This document shows positions 59,545 to 64,000 of a DNA stretch of 64,000 bases, one piece after another. Numbering within the stretch: position 1 is the stretch's first letter; each line of letters begins with the position of its first letter. The DNA is from JASHPR01 sp963749145 (lineage in GTDB: Bacteria > Actinomycetota > Actinomycetes > Streptosporangiales > Streptosporangiaceae). The translations under genes and the position numbers were made by a program. The notes beneath the pieces are model-generated. The model ran no database searches and was not told where the DNA came from. It saw only the letters and a program-made list of their open reading frames with translations. The DNA lies in NCBI GenBank assembly GCA_963749145.1, contig CAVVLN010000004.1, forward strand, positions 310,001 to 374,000. The letters run 5' to 3'.

Positions 59545-61854
59545 TCAGGGCGACGACTGACTGCTCAGCGCGAGGTCGCCGGCTGGCTTGAGCCTGGCTA
59601 GGACCGACGGCAGGCCGCCGGAGTACACCACGCCCAGCCGCTTGGTGGCCCGGGTCAGCGCCACATAGAGGTCGTTGAGCCCGCGCGGTGACTCGGCCAG
59701 GATCCCGGCCGGGTCGCCGATCAGCACCGTGTCAAACTCGAGCCCCTTGGCCTGCTGGACCGTGAGCACCACCACCCGTTGCTCCAGGTCCGAGTGCTCC
59801 CCCACCGCCGAGCCGGGCACCGCCGCGCGGATCGCCGACCCGAACTCGTCCAGCCTCCCGGCCGGCACGATCACGGCGATGTTCTCGTCGTCGGGCTCGG
59901 CGGCCGCGCGCTGGGCGGCGTCGGCCAGCCGGCTGGCCAGGTCCTCGGGCCCGGCGGCGAGTCCCCAGGGCTCCGTGCCCGTGTCGCGCACGGAGCGGGG
60001 CAGGTCCAGGGCCGGGTCGATGGCCGCCAGCACCTCGGCCGCCACGGCCATGATCTCCGCCGGGGTGCGGTAGTTGATCGTCAGCCCGGTCAGCCGCCAC
60101 CGGTCGCCCTGGTAGCGCTCCAGCACGTCGGTCCAGGACGAGGCGCCGGCCAGGCTGCCGGTCTGCGCGACGTCGCCCACGATCGTCATCGACCGGCCCG
60201 GGCACCGCCGCATCAGCATCCGCCAGGCCATCTCCGACAGTTCCTGGGCCTCGTCCACGATGACGTGCCCGAACGTCCAGGTCCGGTCGCCCGCCGCCCG
60301 CTCGGCCGGGGTCAGGCGCTCCTCGTCCTCGTGGCGGGTAGCCAGCCGGCTGGCGTCCACCAGGTCGGCGCCCATGAGGATCTCGGGGTCGTCGTCCATG
60401 TCCCGGGCGATGAGGTCGAGCACGCCGCTGGCGTACGCGACCTGGGCCCGGCGGCGCCGCTCGGCGGCGGCCCGCACGGCCCGGTCGTCCTCGCCCAGCA
60501 ACTCGGCCGCCTCGTCGATCAGCGGCACGTCGGCCGGGGTCCAGTCGCCGTCCGGGCTCCGCAGCAGGGCCGCGCGCTCCGCCCTGGTCAGCCGGGGCGC
60601 CGCGGCGGCCAGCCGGTCGGCCGAGGCGAACAAGTCGGCCAGCAGCCGTTGCGGGGTGAGGACCGGCCACAGCCGCTCGATGAGCGCCCGCACAGCCGGC
60701 TCAGCCCGCAGCTCACGTCGCATGTCATCGAGATCGCCCGGGGTGAGCAGGTTCTCCTCACCGAGCACGTTGGCGCCGACCCGGGCGGCCAGCTGCTGGG
60801 TGAGCGCGTCGGTCAGCTCCCGGGCGAACACCTGCCGGGCCTGGTTGTGCGGCCGGCGAGAGCGCCGGGCCCGGGTCCTGGCCCGGGAGACGGCGGCCGG
60901 CGTGAGGCGCAGCGTCTCCCGGTCGACCCGGACCTCGACCGGGTTGTCGGGCACGTGCTGCCGGTCGCGGACCGCGGCGGCCATCACGCGCGCCATGTCC
61001 AGTCTGCCCTTGATCGCGGCGGTGGCGGGCTCCTCGCGGCCGGTGGCGCTGATGCCGGGGTAGAGGTCGGCGACGGTGGACAGCAGCACGCTGGTCTCGC
61101 CCAGCGACGGCAGCACCTGGCCGATGTAGCGCAGGAACGTGGCGTTCGGGCCGACGACCAGCACGCCGCGCTTCAGCAGCTGGCGCCGGTAGGTGTAGAG
61201 CAGGAACGCGGCCCGGTGCAGGGCCACCGCGGTCTTGCCGGTGCCCGGGCCGCCCTGCACGACCAGCACCCCGGCCAGGCCGGAGCGGATGATCCAGTCC
61301 TGCTCGGCCTGGATCGTCTCCACGATGTCCCGCATCTGCCCGGTCCGGCTCGCGCTCAGCGCGGCCAGCAGGGCCGACTCGCCGGTCAGCCCCTCGTGCT
61401 TGGAAGGATCGGCGGCGGCCAGGTCCAGGACCTCGTCGTCCACGCCGACCACGGTCCGGCCCCGGGTCTTGATGTGACGGCGCCGCCGGACATCCGCGGG
61501 CGACGCCGCAGTCGCCAGGTAGAAGGGCCGCGCGGCGTCGGCCCGCCAGTCCATCAGCAGCTGCTCGTAGTCCCCGGAGTCGTCGTGAATGCCAATGCGG
61601 CCGATGTACCGGCGCTCGCCGTGATGGAAGTCGAGCCTGCCGAAGCACAGGCCGTTCTCCGCGGCGTCGAACTGGGAGAGTTGCTGGGCGTACATGACGC
61701 TGAATGCCTCGCGCTCGGACCTCGCCTGATGCGTCCCGCCCGCCTGGCGCAGCACCTGGGCCAGCCGGTCCGAGGCACGACTGCGCAGATCATCGAGCCG
61801 GTCGTAGAGCATTGAGACGTACTGCTGCTCGCCCCCGATTTCATCGGTTGACAA
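59545..61854 (-). CDS. HelD-like UvrD/Rep-family helicase (RNA-polymerase-associated)
   Basis: The 769-residue protein starts with a TTG behind GGGAG (5 nt). It has the N-terminal coiled coil of HelD proteins (QYVSMLYDRLDDLRSRASDRLAQVLRQAG), a first ATPase half with P-loop VVQGGPGTGKTAVALHRAAFLLY (about 188-210), Walker B VIVDEAQELSEMAWRMLMRR, the TIVGDVAQTGS motif, and the C-terminal half VVVLTVQQAKGLEFDTVLIGDP. HelD proteins recycle stalled RNA polymerase, and some confer rifampicin tolerance. No rifampicin-associated inverted repeat is visible upstream. Confidence 0.88.
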   Translation of the reverse strand: MSTDEIGGEQQYVSMLYDRLDDLRSRASDRLAQVLRQAGGTHQARSEREAFSVMYAQQLSQFDAAENGLCFGRLDFHHGERRYIGRIGIHDDSGDYEQLLMDWRADAARPFYLATAASPADVRRRRHIKTRGRTVVGVDDEVLDLAAADPSKHEGLTGESALLAALSASRTGQMRDIVETIQAEQDWIIRSGLAGVLVVQGGPGTGKTAVALHRAAFLLYTYRRQLLKRGVLVVGPNATFLRYIGQVLPSLGETSVLLSTVADLYPGISATGREEPATAAIKGRLDMARVMAAAVRDRQHVPDNPVEVRVDRETLRLTPAAVSRARTRARRSRRPHNQARQVFARELTDALTQQLAARVGANVLGEENLLTPGDLDDMRRELRAEPAVRALIERLWPVLTPQRLLADLFASADRLAAAAPRLTRAERAALLRSPDGDWTPADVPLIDEAAELLGEDDRAVRAAAERRRRAQVAYASGVLDLIARDMDDDPEILMGADLVDASRLATRHEDEERLTPAERAAGDRTWTFGHVIVDEAQELSEMAWRMLMRRCPGRSMTIVGDVAQTGSLAGASSWTDVLERYQGDRWRLTGLTINYRTPAEIMAVAAEVLAAIDPALDLPRSVRDTGTEPWGLAAGPEDLASRLADAAQRAAAEPDDENIAVIVPAGRLDEFGSAIRAAVPGSAVGEHSDLEQRVVVLTVQQAKGLEFDTVLIGDPAGILAESPRGLNDLYVALTRATKRLGVVYSGGLPSVLARLKPAGDLALSSQSSP

Positions 61855-62002
61855 TCATGCTCCCTTTCCGGTAAAATTCATTCGCTAAATATCAATTGAA
61901 CAGAACCGAGCAAGAAGGCGTGCTACAAAGCGTAGCGCGCTTTTTTTATCGCTTGGCACGGTGGTCGACGCTTAAAGCCACACCGGACCGGGACGGCCGC
62001 GG
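61855..62002. promoter_or_regulatory. AT-rich promoter region of helD
   Basis: The stretch 61860-61955 is markedly AT-rich for this genome, with TTGATATTTAG and ATTCATTCGC-like sequences and a T7 run (61941-61947) behind a weak stem (AAAGCG/CGCTTT). It separates helD from obg, both on the minus strand, so helD probably has its own promoter here. Confidence 0.5.
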
Positions 62003-63367
62003 CTATCCCGGCAGCCGGGGATCGGTGCCGCGCGGGCCGAACCCGGCGCTCGCGGGCACGTTCGGATCCCAGTCGAACACGACCGCGTTGTCCTCCTCGC
62101 CGATGAGCACTTCGGCGCCCGGCAGCGCGCCCGCCTTGGCCAGCGCGTCCTCGATCCCGAGCCGCGCCAGGCGGTCGGCCAGGTACCCCACCGCCTCGTC
62201 GTTGCCGAAATCGGTCTGCAGGATCCAGCGGCGCGGCTTCTCGCCGCGGATGCGGAACCGGTTGTCCCCGGTCCTGACCACCTCGAAATCCGGCCCGGCC
62301 ACGGGCGCGGGCCTGATCACCAGCCGGGTCGGCTCGGGCGGCGGGAGCGCCGCACGGGCCTCGGCGATCACCGAGGCCATCGTGAACGCGAGCTCGCGCA
62401 GGCCCTCGTGGGTGGCGGCGGATACCAGGCACACCGGGTAGCCGCGCGCCGACAGCTCGGCCGCGGCCCGCTCGGCCCGCTCCCGCGCGGCCGGCACGTC
62501 GATTTTGTTCAGCGCCACGATCCGCGGCCGGTCGCGCAGGCTGGCACCGGTCAGGTCCGCGTAGGCGGCCAGCTCGTCCTCGATCTGCTCCAGGTCGGCG
62601 ACCGGATCGCGGCCGGGCTCCTCGGTGGCGCAGTCGAGCACGTGCACCAGCACCAGGCAGCGCTCCACGTGCCGGAGAAAATCGTGCCCGAGGCCCTTGC
62701 CGCGGCTGGCGCCGGGGATCAGCCCGGGCACGTCGGCGACCACGAACTGGGTATCCCCCGCCTCGACCACGCCGAGGTGCGGGGTGAGCGTGGTGAACGG
62801 GTAATTAGCGATCTTGGGCCGGGCGGCCGACATGGCCGCGATCAGCGACGACTTTCCCGCGTTCGGGAACCCCACCAGGCCGGCGTCGGCGACGGTCTTC
62901 AGCTCGAGCACCAGCCGGCGCTCGACCCCCGGCTCGCCGCGCAGCGCGAAACCCGGCGCCTTGCGCCGGGCCGACGCCAGCGCGGCGTTCCCCAGCCCGC
63001 CGCGCCCGCCCTGGGCGGCCACGAACCTGGTTCCGGCCCCGATCAGGTCGGCCAGCACCTCGCCGTCGCTGGTCTTCACCACGGTCCCGTCCGGCACGCG
63101 CAGCACCAGGTCGGCGCCCTCGGCGCCGCTCCGGTTGGAGCCCGCGCCCGGCTTCCCGTTGCCGGCCCGGCGGACCGGCCGCCGGTGGAAGTCGAGCAGC
63201 GTGGCCGCGCCCGGGTCGACCTCGATGATCACGTCACCGCCGCGGCCGCCGTTGCCGCCGTCCGGCCCGCCCAGCGGCTTGAACTTCTCCCGGTGGACCG
63301 AGGCGCAACCGTTCCCGCCGTCGCCGGCGTGCACGAGCACCTCGGCCCGATCTGCGAACTCTGCCAC
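62003..63367 (-). CDS. obg: Obg/CgtA GTPase
   Basis: The 454-residue product contains the Gly-rich Obg fold (EFADRAEVLVHAGDGGNGCASVHREKFKPLGGPDGGNGGRGGD), the G domain (P-loop GFPNAGKSSLIAAMSA, NYPFTTLTPHLG, ADVPGLI, NKIDVP) and a C-terminal OCT domain (VVRTGDNRFRIRGEKPRRWILQTDFGNDEAVGYLADRLARLG). It acts in 50S assembly and the stringent response. It stands directly behind rpmA, the universal rplU-rpmA-obg order. Confidence 0.96.
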   Translation of the reverse strand: MAEFADRAEVLVHAGDGGNGCASVHREKFKPLGGPDGGNGGRGGDVIIEVDPGAATLLDFHRRPVRRAGNGKPGAGSNRSGAEGADLVLRVPDGTVVKTSDGEVLADLIGAGTRFVAAQGGRGGLGNAALASARRKAPGFALRGEPGVERRLVLELKTVADAGLVGFPNAGKSSLIAAMSAARPKIANYPFTTLTPHLGVVEAGDTQFVVADVPGLIPGASRGKGLGHDFLRHVERCLVLVHVLDCATEEPGRDPVADLEQIEDELAAYADLTGASLRDRPRIVALNKIDVPAARERAERAAAELSARGYPVCLVSAATHEGLRELAFTMASVIAEARAALPPPEPTRLVIRPAPVAGPDFEVVRTGDNRFRIRGEKPRRWILQTDFGNDEAVGYLADRLARLGIEDALAKAGALPGAEVLIGEEDNAVVFDWDPNVPASAGFGPRGTDPRLPG

Positions 63368-63409
63368 TCTCGCGCCGCTCCCTGGCCGCGCTACCGCTAA
63401 TCGGGCCGG

Positions 63410-63694
63410 CTAGCTGGCCTCGGCCGCGGTGCCGGCCTCGGACTCGGCGGGAATCACGCTCACGGCCCGGCGCCCGCGCCGCCTGCCGAACTCAACCTTG
63501 CCGCTGACCAGGGCGAACAGGGTGTCGTCGCCGCCACGGCCGACGCCGGTGCCGGGGTGGAAGTGCGTACCGTGCTGGCGCACGATGATCTCGCCCGCGC
63601 CGACCGTCTGACCGCCGAAGCGCTTGACCCCGAGTCGCTGGGCGTTGGAGTCGCGGCCGTTCCGGCTGGATGACGCGCCCTTCTTGTGGGCCAT
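63410..63694 (-). CDS. rpmA: 50S ribosomal protein bL27
   Basis: The 94-residue product MAHKKGASSSRNGRDSNAQRLGVKRFGGQTVGAGEIIVRQHGTHFHPGTGVGRGGDDTLFAL is typical bL27, with a short Glu/Ala tail. The basic N-terminus reaches the peptidyl-transferase centre. It begins one base after the rplU stop. There is no N-terminal cleavage extension of the Firmicutes type. Confidence 0.97.
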   Translation of the reverse strand: MAHKKGASSSRNGRDSNAQRLGVKRFGGQTVGAGEIIVRQHGTHFHPGTGVGRGGDDTLFALVSGKVEFGRRRGRRAVSVIPAESEAGTAAEAS

Positions 63695-63695
63695 C

Positions 63696-64000
63696 TCAGT
63701 CCTTCTTCCTGGAGGTCGCGCTGGCCGCGGTGGAACCGGTCCCCTCCGCGCTGCTCTTCCGGCTGCTGGCCTTGGCGGCGGACTTCGCGGCGCCGGCGGC
63801 CTTGGCGGCAGCGATGCTGGTGATCTTCACCAGGGTGTACTTCTGCCGGTGGCCCAGGCGCCGCCGGTACCCGGTCTTGTTCTTGTAGTGGATCATGTTG
63901 ATCTTGGGGCCGCTCGCGGCGCCCAGGATCTCGGCGGTGACCTGGTAGTTGCCTACCTCCGCCGGGTCGCTGATGACCTTGTCATCGTCTATGACGAGCA
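63696..64000 (-). CDS. rplU: 50S ribosomal protein bL21, 5' end outside the window
   Basis: The last about 101 codons are present. LVIDDDKVISDPAEVGNYQVTAEILGAASGPKINMIHYKNKTGYRRRLGHRQKYTLVKITSI is the standard bL21 core, including the GHRQxYTxVKI signature. An Ala/Lys/Ser-rich C-terminal extension of about 38 residues follows, longer than in many bacteria. Only the N-terminal start is missing. It is the first gene of the rplU-rpmA-obg operon. Confidence 0.96.
   Translation of the reverse strand, partial: LVIDDDKVISDPAEVGNYQVTAEILGAASGPKINMIHYKNKTGYRRRLGHRQKYTLVKITSIAAAKAAGAAKSAAKASSRKSSAEGTGSTAASATSRKKD

Noticed and set aside
59779..61815. 678-codon plus-strand frame opposite helD
   Set aside because: Shadow of the HelD helicase; no domain and Arg/His-rich composition.
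59545..62002. Rifampicin-associated element upstream of helD
   Set aside because: The expected GC-rich inverted repeat is absent; the region is AT-rich.

Overview
The window is about 64 kb of very GC-rich DNA whose gene content points to a high-GC filamentous actinomycete (Streptosporangiales-like or a relative; the order cannot be fixed from the sequence alone). Indicators are GTG/TTG starts, likely leaderless genes, actinobacterial families (DUF4235, DUF1707, DUF574/Methyltransf_19, MarR-like wHTH, LuxR-tailed hydrolases, HelD) and a bacterial rplU-rpmA-obg / nadD-rsfS / tRNA-Ala neighbourhood at the right end.

Layout. 0-9.4 kb: partial membrane protein, DUF4235, a frameshifted Moco-sulfurase-like PLP enzyme, a 23-residue-repeat protein, an acyl-CoA dehydrogenase-like flavoprotein beside an alpha/beta hydrolase-LuxR regulator, an MBL-fold hydrolase and a PoxB-type pyruvate oxidase. 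9.4-21.6 kb: GH15 trehalase/glucoamylase, a large adenylate cyclase-ATPase-TPR signalling protein, a SAM methyltransferase, a decayed AMP-ligase, a VOC protein, an L,D-transpeptidase, and an overlapping Baeyer-Villiger monooxygenase/esterase pair. 21.6-27.3 kb: frameshifted orphan hisB, twice-frameshifted GH36 alpha-galactosidase, divergent GalT-like transferase, DUF899 protein, SRPBCC protein with a shifted C-terminus. 27.3-37.7 kb: FadD-type ligase, small membrane proteins, a 5'-truncated LuxR regulator, a SatP-PrpE acetate/propionate uptake and activation operon, and a TetR gene convergent with a methyltransferase that has a perfect palindromic operator in its promoter. 37.7-41.4 kb: gene remnants, a lower-GC PRC-barrel operon, a DUF1707 protein. 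41.6-44.9 kb: GH65 disaccharide phosphorylase plus beta-phosphoglucomutase-type HAD enzyme.

45.3-47.4 kb is the most distinctive locus: a small winged-helix gene lies between two near-identical 27-bp AT-rich elements in inverted orientation. Each contains a -35-like TTGCTA placed 17 bp from a -10-like hexamer, firing outwards to a one-TM protein on the left and a slipin (SPFH) gene on the right. 47.7-53.7 kb holds a DUF4062-NTPase-TPR (STAND-type) protein, and facing it a paralogue that has lost its P-loop segment and is fused in frame to the C-terminal part of an IS1634-like transposase. 54.3-64 kb is housekeeping: tRNA-Ala, a histidine phosphatase, rsfS, nadD, an SDR with an operator-containing promoter, an M48 protease, helD, obg, rpmA and rplU (cut by the window edge).

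Functional themes are sugar mobilisation (GH15, GH65 plus HAD, GH36 plus GalT), short-chain and long-chain acid activation (PrpE, SatP, FadD) and nucleotide/stress signalling. At least six frameshifts interrupt otherwise conserved reading frames. Most are of the same class (equivalent to loss of one base), so sequencing error must be excluded before these genes are called dead.
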